20,571 bases of DNA from Kangiellaceae bacterium. Its GTDB lineage: Bacteria > Pseudomonadota > Gammaproteobacteria > Enterobacterales > Kangiellaceae. A program made the translations under genes and the position numbers. The stretch spans positions 1 through 20,571 of the forward strand of contig JASBTO010000211.1 in assembly GCA_030148365.1 (NCBI GenBank), in the 5' to 3' direction. Each line of letters opens with the position of its first letter. Positions within the stretch are counted from its first letter, which is position 1. The notes beneath the pieces were generated by a model. The model saw nothing but the letters and a program-made list of their open reading frames with translations. It made no database searches and was not told where the DNA came from. Shown one piece after another: positions 6,169-13,347 of this stretch.

Positions 6169-9100
6169 ATTCCGGCTCCCTGTTTTCTGAATCTGATAAT
6201 AAAACTTGTTCCCGGGTCTTTGGGCCGGAGAACTTCAAGTGTGGCCTTGTGCCGCCGCAAAATTCTTTTGACCAGCATGAGGCCGACCCCCAGCCCCTCC
6301 TTCTTGGACGTGTTGAACGGTTCGCCAAGTCTTTCAAGAATATCAGCATCCATGCCCGGTCCATTGTCTTCGAAGATCACATCGAGGGTTTCCGGCTGGT
6401 CTCGCACGGTGACTTCTATTTTTCCGCCACCAGGCATGGCTTCGACCGCATTTGCGATCAGATTATTGAAAGCCTGGCCCAGTAACGCGGGGTCCGCCTC
6501 GATATCCGCAATCTTTTCCCCGGCCAGGATCCGGTATTTAATCCCGGCAGTCTCCATTGCCAGAGAGTAGGTTGCAAAGCAGTCCTCCAGCAGACTGGCA
6601 ATATTGACGGAGCCAAAATGGGCTGACTCATCCTGCCTGAAAGCCAGCAACTGTTTTATCCATATGGTCAGTCGGTCGACCTGATCGATAATTTCACGAC
6701 CGGACTCGGCAGTGGGGCCGGACTCCGTGCTTGTAATCAGTTCTGCGCTGGTACGAATGGAAGCCAGAGGATTGCGAATGCCGTGTGCGACAGAAGAGGC
6801 CATTTCGCCCAGTGCGGAGAGCATGCGGGTTTCGATAAGTTCCGACTGGAGAGATTTCAATTGCCGGTTAATGACTTGCTCCCTGTTAATCTTTTTCCGT
6901 AACGACTGGACATAAAGCCCCACCATACCCGCTGCGATCAGAAAATAAATCAGGTAGGCCCACCAGGCCTGCCACGGCGGTGGCAACACCCTGATCTCCA
7001 ATAGCTTGCTGGTCGGAGAAAAATCCCCGTTTGCCTGTTTCGCCTTTAACAGGAATTCATAATCCCCGCCATCCAGATTTGTGTAGGTAACCCTGCGATT
7101 GCTGGCCTGGGTGGAAATCCAGTCATCGTCGAAATTGTGAAGTTTGTAAAGGTACTCCATACCCTCCGGGTTAGCAAAGTACATGCCAGAGAACTCAAGA
7201 GAGAATACGTTTTGGCGGTGATCCAGTTCCAGTTCATCGGTGGCAAAAATTGTCCGGTTCAACAAGGCATCTTCACCGGAGGAGACGGTCACTGGCTGGT
7301 TAAAGAGCAACAATCCCGTAATGGCGGGTTCGGGAAGGGCGGTATCTGTCGTCAGGGATTCCGGTGTGAACTTGTTGAAGCCGTTAATGCCACCGAACAC
7401 CAACTCGCCGCTGGACAGTTTCCGGTAAGCGCCGGCGTTGAATTCCCGCGCCTGAATCCCGTCCCCGGTGCTGAAGTTGGTAAATTCTTCGCTGTCCGGA
7501 TTAAATCGGGAAAGTCCGTTATTGGTGCTGAGCCAGAGGCTGCCGGACGCATCCGGAAGGATCCCGTAAACGACATCATTCGGCAATCCGTCAGCCGACG
7601 AGTAATGCCGGAACTCTCCACTCCGGGGATTGAGAGCACTCAGTCCGCCGCCGTCTGTGCCCACCCATATGCGACCATCGGCGCTTTCGGAAACAGACCA
7701 AATGCGATCATTGCTGAGGGCATTGTCCGTGTCCTGACTGGCCCGATAATTCCGGACCTGCCGGGAATCCTCCGACAAACGGTAGAGTCCCTGCCCCCAG
7801 GTGCCCACCCAGATGCGTTGATGGCTGTCTTCAAACAGGCTGGTAACAATATTCTGGTTGAGCGAATGGGATGCAGAAGGGTCATGCTCAAACTTCAGTT
7901 CCGGCTCGGTACGTGCTTGCACCAGACCGTTATAGGTGCCTATCCAGAGCCTGTCAGCCGAATCAAACAGCAGGGACAGGACCCAGTTATCGGGCAAGGC
8001 GGGCTCTGTGTCAGTATTGAAATGACGGACACGGGTCAGCTCCTCATTGAGACGGGTCAGTCCGCCGCCGGCGGTGCCCACCCAGAGGTCGCCCTTGGGC
8101 CCTGTGGCGAGCGCACGCACGGTATCGTGAGCCAGCGCTGCGGGCGAGGATTTGCTGTTCACATACCGGCTCCCGCCCGACTCCGGATCTACTGCCTGCA
8201 GTCCGTTGTTCTCCGTGCCGATTAACAAGCTTCCGTCGAGTGACTCGCCGAATGCGAAGATGACATTATCAGCCAGCTTTCTTCCCGTGCTCTGCCTGCT
8301 GAAATGGCCAAACTGCAGGCCGGAGGGATCGAATCGGGACAACCCACCGCCATCGGTACCTATCCAGAGTATGCCGGTGCGGTCTCTGTAGATCACCGAG
8401 ACAAAGTTTCCGCCAAGCCCGTCTTCCCGTTGCTCGCTGTGCAGGTAGTGGCTGCTTTTCCCGGTTCCGGAGTGGTGGCGAAACAATCCCCTGTCCATGG
8501 TGCCTATCCAGAGCTCATCCCCGGTGTCGCTGAACAGGGTAAAAACCTCCCCCTTCACCACAGCGGGCAGGAGGTCCGTGTCGGGCCGACCCGAATCGGT
8601 TCCCTCCCTGGTAGCGAGAACTTCCATGCCCGCAGGGCTGGCAGCAACAAGTCGATCCCTGAACACCTCCAGAGATCTGAGTGGCCAGCTCTCACTCTCT
8701 TTACTGCCCGGTACGAGGCCCTTTACCTGGACTGACCCTGCACTGCTGCCATCGCCCTGAATACGGATTGCATGTCCACTATCCGTGCCGGCCCAGACCG
8801 CACCGTCGAATTCGGCAAAGCTCCAGATTTTTGACAGGCCAGGCGCCGCCTCCTTCCCGCCAGGTATGCGGACCCAATGCAGCGTCCCTGATTCGAGATC
8901 CATCCAGCCGACTCCGTCGCCAAAGGTGCCAATCCAGAGCCGGCCCCTTGAATCCGGAAACAAGGTGTAGACCTTTTTTAACCTGTCTCCGAATGGCGCC
9001 TCTGCACTGAATCGCGAGATAATCCCCGTCGTCAACTCCATGATGTTCAGGCCGTGTCCGTTGGTACCAATCCAAAGCCGGTTCTGGTGGTCTGTCGCGA

Positions 9101-9431
9101 GCGCCGTCAGCCAGTTATCTGAGAGACTCATCCGGTCATCCGGCGAGTGCTTGTAGTTCACAAACTCGTATCCGTCGTAGCGGTTGAGCCCGTCCTGGGT
9201 AGCAATCCAGAGAAATCCGAATTGATCCTGAACCAGATCGGTAACAGAACTCTGGCTCAGGCCGTCACGGATCCCGAGCGTTTTGAAGTGCGCGTGAATT
9301 TGCCAGTCAGGGATGGCAAACAGCTTCATGGGCCAGGTCAGGCATACACACAAGAAACCTGCGCTCAGCCCCCGGCAAATCGTTGAAATCAATTGCTGCA
9401 CAGGGCTACGCAATCCAGTGGTATGGGCCAT
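6153..9431 (-). CDS. Sensor histidine kinase with double periplasmic beta-propeller
   Basis: A protein of about 1092 aa. A signal-type N-terminus (cleavage near 39) is followed by about 13-14 two-component propeller repeats of the form [LI]W[IV]GT..GGL, enough for two seven-bladed propellers. A Y_Y_Y domain, a transmembrane helix (about 823-844), a linker coil, and a HisKA domain (GEMASSVAHGIRNPLASIR, phospho-His883) follow. The HATPase_c domain has N-box NNLIANAVEA (989-998), G1 DNGPGM (1022-1027) and G2 GLGVGL (1046-1051). The kinase core is of NtrB/AtoS type; no receiver domain or AraC domain is fused. The frame is open to a GTG at 9542, but that start has no ribosome site and would cover the divergent sigma-54 promoter. 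ATG 9431 is preferred but its G-rich site is very close, so the start is uncertain. The ligand is unknown. Confidence 0.9.
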   Translation of the reverse strand: MAHTTGLRSPVQQLISTICRGLSAGFLCVCLTWPMKLFAIPDWQIHAHFKTLGIRDGLSQSSVTDLVQDQFGFLWIATQDGLNRYDGYEFVNYKHSPDDRMSLSDNWLTALATDHQNRLWIGTNGHGLNIMELTTGIISRFSAEAPFGDRLKKVYTLFPDSRGRLWIGTFGDGVGWMDLESGTLHWVRIPGGKEAAPGLSKIWSFAEFDGAVWAGTDSGHAIRIQGDGSSAGSVQVKGLVPGSKESESWPLRSLEVFRDRLVAASPAGMEVLATREGTDSGRPDTDLLPAVVKGEVFTLFSDTGDELWIGTMDRGLFRHHSGTGKSSHYLHSEQREDGLGGNFVSVIYRDRTGILWIGTDGGGLSRFDPSGLQFGHFSRQSTGRKLADNVIFAFGESLDGSLLIGTENNGLQAVDPESGGSRYVNSKSSPAALAHDTVRALATGPKGDLWVGTAGGGLTRLNEELTRVRHFNTDTEPALPDNWVLSLLFDSADRLWIGTYNGLVQARTEPELKFEHDPSASHSLNQNIVTSLFEDSHQRIWVGTWGQGLYRLSEDSRQVRNYRASQDTDNALSNDRIWSVSESADGRIWVGTDGGGLSALNPRSGEFRHYSSADGLPNDVVYGILPDASGSLWLSTNNGLSRFNPDSEEFTNFSTGDGIQAREFNAGAYRKLSSGELVFGGINGFNKFTPESLTTDTALPEPAITGLLLFNQPVTVSSGEDALLNRTIFATDELELDHRQNVFSLEFSGMYFANPEGMEYLYKLHNFDDDWISTQASNRRVTYTNLDGGDYEFLLKAKQANGDFSPTSKLLEIRVLPPPWQAWWAYLIYFLIAAGMVGLYVQSLRKKINREQVINRQLKSLQSELIETRMLSALGEMASSVAHGIRNPLASIRTSAELITSTESGPTAESGREIIDQVDRLTIWIKQLLAFRQDESAHFGSVNIASLLEDCFATYSLAMETAGIKYRILAGEKIADIEADPALLGQAFNNLIANAVEAMPGGGKIEVTVRDQPETLDVIFEDNGPGMDADILERLGEPFNTSKKEGLGVGLMLVKRILRRHKATLEVLRPKDPGTSFIIRFRKQGAGICYPA

Positions 9432-9460
9432 TTCCCCCGCACCGGTGGGGCATATCCCCC
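9424..9460. promoter_or_regulatory. Tandem palindromic activator sites for the DUF5666-protein promoter
   Basis: Two copies of one motif lie exactly 22 bp apart: TGGGCCATTTCCCCC (9424-9438) and TGGGGCATATCCCCC (9446-9460), 13 of 15 identical. Their centres are about -117.5 and -95.5 from the start site predicted from the -24/-12 element, a usual place for NtrC-type enhancers. The same core recurs at 11900-11913. The left copy overlaps the presumed kinase start codon, which would allow feedback on the operon. Motif and spacing were read directly; binding by the adjacent regulator is inferred. Confidence 0.65.
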
Positions 9461-9522
9461 AGCCGGCCCCAGACAGGGCCTCCGGAAATCCGCGAATCCG
9501 CCGGGATTCACGTACATTTCTC

Positions 9523-9538
9523 TGGCACACTAATTGCT
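9523..9538 (+). promoter_or_regulatory. Sigma-54 promoter of the DUF5666-like gene
   Basis: TGGCACA-CTAA-TTGCT matches the -24/-12 consensus TGGCACG-N4-TTGCW at every fixed position but one (A for G at position 7). The predicted start is near 9549, 61 nt before the ATG at 9610. An NtrC-class regulator gene lies in the divergent operon next to it. Confidence 0.85.
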
Positions 9539-9563
9539 GCACTGTTTATTGACATGGACTCAC

Positions 9564-9596
9564 GGCAACTGCTTTCAATGTTGCCCTAAACTTAGG
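9564..9596. repeat. Two small inverted repeats in the leader of the DUF5666-like gene
   Basis: GGCAAC (9564-9569) and GTTGCC (9580-9585) form a perfect 6-bp inverted repeat. It is followed at once by CCTAA-AC-TTAGG (9585-9596). Both fall between the predicted sigma-54 start site and the ATG at 9610. They may be leader hairpins or an operator for the divergent kinase operon; function unknown. Confidence 0.4.
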
Positions 9597-9609
9597 ACAT
9601 TCTTTAATC

Positions 9610-11265
9610 ATGGTAAAGTCAATTGCTCCCGGATTCCTCGCCAGACTCGCATGTGGGCTTATCTGCTTTTCCGCTTTCCACGGCTTGTCCGCCAATGAAT
9701 TCACCATTGATGACTCCCGAAATTTCACGGTCACGGAAAGCACCGAAATGTTTCTGGATGATGAAGCGATCAGTCAGGAAGACTTCGAAGCTCTCAGTCA
9801 CGAAGGCTACCTTGTAAAGTTTGATGTGGGGGATGACGTCAGTGACGATTTCACTGCTGGCACCGTGCTGTCTGCCACCGCTACCATTCAGTTAAAGGGG
9901 CCGGTAACCTCGGTCAGCCCGCTGGAAGTCTTCGACCAGAGACTGATTATCGAGTCCGACACCGTTTTCGAAGATTTGTCACCATCAACGCTGGGCAGCC
10001 TCAACCCGGGCGACATTCTCGAAATCAGCGGTCTGCCGATTGAAAGCGGCGGGCTCCGCGTACTTCGGCTGGAGTTGAAAAGCGCCGGCGTCGACGAGTG
10101 GAAACTCACCGGTGTGGTCACGGGACAGTCTGCTACCAGTATTTTTATCGGCACCCAGGAAGTCATCGATACGGGCATTACACCGAGAGACTGTGACAGT
10201 GGTCTGGTGACGGGGGCGCTGGTTGAAATCAAGGCCACTCCTGATCCCGGGTTTGCGGCCGGGCAGCCCCTTGATACCGTCACCGATATCGAGTGCATCG
10301 ACCCTTCGCTGGTTGTGGACGATGTCAGCGGCGCCCTGATCCGTGCCGTGCAGTCAGGCCTGATCACGGCGCTGGCTCTGCCCGGCAGCTTCTTCCTGAA
10401 TGAACAGCGGGTTCTCTTTGACAGCACGACGGTATTTATCGGTGGTGATGTCGAAGATTTGCAGGTTAACAGTTTCGTCGAGGTGCTTGGCGAGCTTGAC
10501 GCAAGCAACGACACCCTGGTTGCCCGGGCCGTCACTTTCCGTCAGTCCCGGGTAAGAATTCGCGCCCCTGTGAGTCCGGCGGATATCGATATCGGTAATG
10601 GCCTTACTGTTTTACAAATCCCCGTCATCATTAACAGCCTGACCGAGGACGAAGACAATATTGTCGCCAGCGGCATAGGTGCAGATCAGCATATTGAAGT
10701 GCGCGGCTATCTTGACGGCGGCGTGGTCGTGGCTTCCCGGGTTAGAGAGCGCGGCGATCCGGAGTTCGACGATGTCGATGTCAGAGGACCGGCTGCTGAT
10801 CTTGCCGGCGACACCTTTACCATTCTGGGAGTCAACATCAATACCACGGGCAGCAGTTTTCGGGATGAAGCGGGCAATTCGATCAGCAAAGCCGCTTTTT
10901 TCGCCTTGCTCACCGCAGGTGCGGAGGTCGCTGCGGAAGACGGACTCTATGACCCCGGTTCTCACACACTGTCCAATGCTGAAATTCAGTTGGAAGACCG
11001 AACCAATGTCAGCAAGCCCGCGGCTCCCGCCATTGATATCAAAGGCGGACTCGGAGGACGTGGTATAGGAACCATTTCCAAATTCACAGCTGCCGCTGCC
11101 GGTTCGCCGCCGCCCGGAGGGACTCCTCCTCCCCCTCCGGCCCCACCCCCGGCGTCTCCTGCCTCTGGCGGAGGCGGCGGAGGGGGCGGCTCTTTGCCCG
11201 CCGGCATTGTCGGCAGCCTCTTGTGTCTCCTCGTCATCCGCTGGTTTACCAAGCGGGCACATTAA
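9610..11265 (+). CDS. Secreted multi-domain DUF5666-like protein with Gly-rich membrane tail
   Basis: A 551-aa protein with a signal peptide (about 1-28, FSAFHGLSA). About five repeated beta-rich modules lie at roughly 88-155, 163-230, 235-305, 310-385 and 388-470. Each resembles DUF5666: a hydrophobic strand, an 'xVxxDxxTxF' strand, then 'LxxGxxVEVxG' and 'Axx[IV]'. A Pro-rich linker (500-517), eight glycines (520-527), a hydrophobic helix (about 529-543) and a basic tail WFTKRAH follow. The tail resembles GlyGly-CTERM (rhombosortase) signals but is not an exact match, so surface sorting is a guess. Its biochemical role is unknown. It is preceded by a strong sigma-54 promoter and paired palindromes, and is likely controlled by the divergent two-component system. 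Confidence 0.82.
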   Translation: MVKSIAPGFLARLACGLICFSAFHGLSANEFTIDDSRNFTVTESTEMFLDDEAISQEDFEALSHEGYLVKFDVGDDVSDDFTAGTVLSATATIQLKGPVTSVSPLEVFDQRLIIESDTVFEDLSPSTLGSLNPGDILEISGLPIESGGLRVLRLELKSAGVDEWKLTGVVTGQSATSIFIGTQEVIDTGITPRDCDSGLVTGALVEIKATPDPGFAAGQPLDTVTDIECIDPSLVVDDVSGALIRAVQSGLITALALPGSFFLNEQRVLFDSTTVFIGGDVEDLQVNSFVEVLGELDASNDTLVARAVTFRQSRVRIRAPVSPADIDIGNGLTVLQIPVIINSLTEDEDNIVASGIGADQHIEVRGYLDGGVVVASRVRERGDPEFDDVDVRGPAADLAGDTFTILGVNINTTGSSFRDEAGNSISKAAFFALLTAGAEVAAEDGLYDPGSHTLSNAEIQLEDRTNVSKPAAPAIDIKGGLGGRGIGTISKFTAAAAGSPPPGGTPPPPPAPPPASPASGGGGGGGGSLPAGIVGSLLCLLVIRWFTKRAH

Positions 11266-11270
11266 ACGGA

Positions 11271-11310
11271 GCCGATAAAAAACCCGCCGCCTGGCGGGTT
11301 TTTTATCGGC
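11271..11310. terminator. Bidirectional terminator shared by two convergent genes
   Basis: GCCGATAAAAAACCCGCC (11271-11288) and its exact reverse complement (11293-11310) enclose a 4-nt loop. The A-run and T-run flanking the GC core let it end transcription from both sides. It sits between the stop codons at 11265 (+) and 11341 (-). Confidence 0.92.
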
Positions 11311-11340
11311 TTGCTCCGGATTGCGAAAAACCTTAACAGG

Positions 11341-11766
11341 TCAATTTTCTTCGATTTTGACTTCTTGCAGATTTCCCTCCAGAAAACCGATTTTTACCAA
11401 TTCTCCACCATCGATCACGGGAAAATCATTGGGGAGCCACGTGCCGGGCCCGTCGCCCCGTTCAAATACAGAGTCCATTTCCAGTCGACCTTGACCATAA
11501 CTGTCAATGGTCATGGTGCCAACCACAATATTGGCCACCATAACGTCCAGTTGGACGCGTGGCGTCATACCTTCAACCGATACTGAAAATTTCCGGACCA
11601 CCGGCGTCCGTTCAAAAAGCGCCCGGCCATTCGCCTGTTCCGCGATCTGGACCGCTGACAACTTCGCATGGTAACGGGTTCCTGCTTCCCGGGCTGAGGT
11701 TACGCCCGGGAGAGCCAAAACAGCAGCTACGGAAGTTGCGATAATCAGTTGGTTTATAGTCCTCAT
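11341..11766 (-). CDS. Small exported protein of unknown function
   Basis: A 141-aa protein with a clear Sec signal peptide (MRTINQLIIATSVAAVLALPGVTSA, cleavage near residue 25) and a mature part of about 116 residues with no family I recognise. The mature part includes a strand-rich segment (FSVSVEGMTPRVQLDVMVANIVVGTMTIDSYGQGRLEMDS) that looks like a small beta-sandwich, and an acidic end. There is no cysteine in the mature part and no membrane tail. The start is ATG 11766, with AGGAG 9 nt upstream; in-frame starts further upstream lie beyond this signal peptide and are rejected. Its promoter is a near-perfect sigma-54 site with the same upstream palindromes as the gene at 9610, so it is probably co-regulated with it. 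Confidence 0.8.
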   Translation of the reverse strand: MRTINQLIIATSVAAVLALPGVTSAREAGTRYHAKLSAVQIAEQANGRALFERTPVVRKFSVSVEGMTPRVQLDVMVANIVVGTMTIDSYGQGRLEMDSVFERGDGPGTWLPNDFPVIDGGELVKIGFLEGNLQEVKIEEN

Positions 11767-11821
11767 AATAAATTTCTCCTGCAAATTGGTTCGACCGGTA
11801 ATCGGCCTGCCCTTTGGAATT

Positions 11822-11837
11822 TGCAGAGATCGTGCCA
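11822..11837 (-). promoter_or_regulatory. Sigma-54 promoter of the small exported protein
   Basis: Read on the minus strand, TGGCACG-ATCT-CTGCA matches the -24/-12 consensus TGGCACG-N4-TTGCW at all fixed positions except one (C for T at position 12). The predicted start is near 11811, 45 nt before the ATG at 11766. It lies between the enhancer-like palindromes and the gene, in correct orientation. Confidence 0.85.
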
Positions 11838-11899
11838 TCATTCTGGAAGGATTTATTACACTATCTTGTTGTTTTTCTGTGACTAATCGGGAAGTGAGA

Positions 11900-11933
11900 G
11901 GGGCATATGCCCGATTCGCGGGCGATCTGCCCC
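11900..11933. promoter_or_regulatory. Tandem palindromic activator sites for the small exported-protein promoter
   Basis: GGGGCATATGCCCG (11900-11913) contains a perfect 12-bp palindrome GGGCATATGCCC. GGGCGATCTGCCCC (11920-11933) is a related inverted repeat about 20 bp further away. Their centres are about -95.5 and -115.5 from the start predicted for the minus-strand sigma-54 promoter. The first centre equals the position of the matching palindrome at the other sigma-54 promoter. This supports them as sites of one regulator, most simply the adjacent NtrC-type protein. Confidence 0.65.
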
Positions 11934-11958
11934 AAAGGACCCTGAATGAAAAGCTGGC

Positions 11959-11990
11959 GTTGCAGAACTCCTTGATCCGGGGTCTGCAAC
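11959..11990 (-). other. Inverted repeat directly after the acyltransferase gene
   Basis: GTTGCAGA (11959-11966) and TCTGCAAC (11983-11990) are exact reverse complements around a 16-nt spacer. The repeat begins 2 nt after the stop codon of the minus-strand acyltransferase gene. There is no T-run, so it may be a 3'-end hairpin acting with Rho, or unrelated to termination. Confidence 0.45.
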
Positions 11991-11992
11991 AC

Positions 11993-13153
11993 TCACGCGA
12001 CCACCGGCGCAGGCGGATTATGCCGGCGCCGGTTACGCTTGAACTTTCCGTACCAGAGACACAGGAAATACATGATGATCAGGACCACCAGCCAGGATCC
12101 GTAGGCGACCAGAAGACTTGCCTCGTAGGTTTCCGGCCAGGTCTGCGGGCCTGCGAAAAAATTGACAATGCCGCCGCTGGTCAGCAGATGAAAAGCGATG
12201 GACAGGGCGTGAATGATGGGCACATGCAACAAGTAGAAAAACAGGGGTTCGCGGCCAAACGGGAGCAACAGGTTGAGGGGTTTCAAGGGCCACTTCTCAA
12301 AAACCCAGAGCAATAACATCGAAGGTCCGAGAGTCATACACAGATACAGCAGTGAAGGCGGATACTTCTGGGTATTGATGAACGACCAGAAAGAGTAGAG
12401 CCCGCCCCGCACCTGCTCGCTCCAGGGCAGCGGATCGCCATAAAGATTGCCTGAGCGGAGCAGCACGAACAGGACGATCAAGCCGAACCCGATAATCAGG
12501 TAACCCCGTTGCCGGCTTGTTTCCGGTTTCAGCAGCAACTCGCCAAACAGGTAGCCGGCGGCCATCACGCCGAGCCAGGGGATCAGCGGATAGCCGACAT
12601 AGATCCCCTGGGCGATGGTGCCGGGGCGGAATCCCGGCTCATGGGCAATCATCCAGGCGAAGGACCAGTCGCCCAGGTGCACGGCTTCAATGGGATCCAG
12701 TAAATTGTGAGCGCCGATGGTGATCGCCGCAAACGCCCCGATCGCCCATTTCGGCAGCCAGATCAGGCCGGCCAGTGTCACCATGGACCAGCCGAGGGCC
12801 CAAAGTACCTGCATGACCATTACGGAATAACCGAACTGCCACATAAAACTGTTCCAGGTCAGCTCGAGAATCACCAGCATCAGACCCCGGGTCAGCAGGT
12901 AGACGGACATATCCTTGCGAGAATATTTCTGGCTGCGCAGAAATGCGCTGGTGCCGGCCAGAAAGACAAACACGGGTGCACAGAGATGGGTGATCCAGCG
13001 GGTCACAAACCAGCCGCTGGAAGTCTGGCTCAGGTCAACGGGGTCGAAGGGCGTGGGCGCAAAATAATCCCGGGCGTGATCCAGCGCCATCAAGGCAATG
13101 ACCAGGCCCCGGAGAATGTCGATCGAAACAATACGCCCCTGGAGTGCTGTCAC
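11993..13153 (-). CDS. DUF1624/HGSNAT-type multi-pass membrane acyltransferase
   Basis: A 386-aa polytopic inner-membrane protein with roughly ten hydrophobic segments and a basic tail (KFKRNRRRH). The N-terminus RIVSIDILRGLVIALMALDHARDYF carries the R-G...LDH signature (Asp25-His26) of the DUF1624 family, which contains heparan-alpha-glucosaminide N-acetyltransferase. GREPLFFYLLHVPIIH near the C-terminus is also typical. Members are thought to pass acyl groups across the membrane to a sugar or other acceptor; donor and acceptor here are unknown. The start is GTG at 13153, supported by GAGG 6 nt upstream. It is transcribed in the same direction as purA but separated by 194 bp, so it is probably a separate unit. 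Confidence 0.85.
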   Translation of the reverse strand: MTALQGRIVSIDILRGLVIALMALDHARDYFAPTPFDPVDLSQTSSGWFVTRWITHLCAPVFVFLAGTSAFLRSQKYSRKDMSVYLLTRGLMLVILELTWNSFMWQFGYSVMVMQVLWALGWSMVTLAGLIWLPKWAIGAFAAITIGAHNLLDPIEAVHLGDWSFAWMIAHEPGFRPGTIAQGIYVGYPLIPWLGVMAAGYLFGELLLKPETSRQRGYLIIGFGLIVLFVLLRSGNLYGDPLPWSEQVRGGLYSFWSFINTQKYPPSLLYLCMTLGPSMLLLWVFEKWPLKPLNLLLPFGREPLFFYLLHVPIIHALSIAFHLLTSGGIVNFFAGPQTWPETYEASLLVAYGSWLVVLIIMYFLCLWYGKFKRNRRRHNPPAPVVA

Positions 13154-13190
13154 GGGTTACCTCTGTCCTTGGGTTACCTTTCCGTGAATC

Positions 13191-13207
13191 TACCAGCGAT
13201 GCTGGTA
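13191..13207. repeat. Inverted repeat upstream of the acyltransferase gene
   Basis: TACCAGC-GAT-GCTGGTA has perfect 7-bp arms and lies 38 bp before the GTG start. A second, imperfect repeat (CAGCTA 13243-13248 with TAGCTG 13255-13260, extended by CCG/CGG) lies next to it, toward purA. They could be an operator or purA 3'-end structures. No clear T-tailed terminator follows purA in this 194-bp gap. Confidence 0.4.
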
Positions 13208-13347
13208 AACCTGAAGCAGAAGTTGTTAACGGCTGTGTCCGGCAGCTACCGGACTAGCTGTCGGCCGCAATAGCGGGGGCAGGATCCTGCGCTGCGCGAG
13301 AAAACTATTGGCGAGGCCGGCGACGCCGTGCCCCGCCCCCGCATAAT

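Noticed and set aside
7137..8225. A 362-aa plus-strand open frame inside the kinase gene
   Set aside because: It is antisense to conserved propeller repeats whose coding frame is clear; it has no recognisable domain or ribosome site.
9432..9542. Extension of the kinase to a GTG at 9542
   Set aside because: No ribosome site precedes it, the added residues lie before the natural signal peptide, and they would cover the divergent sigma-54 promoter and palindromes.
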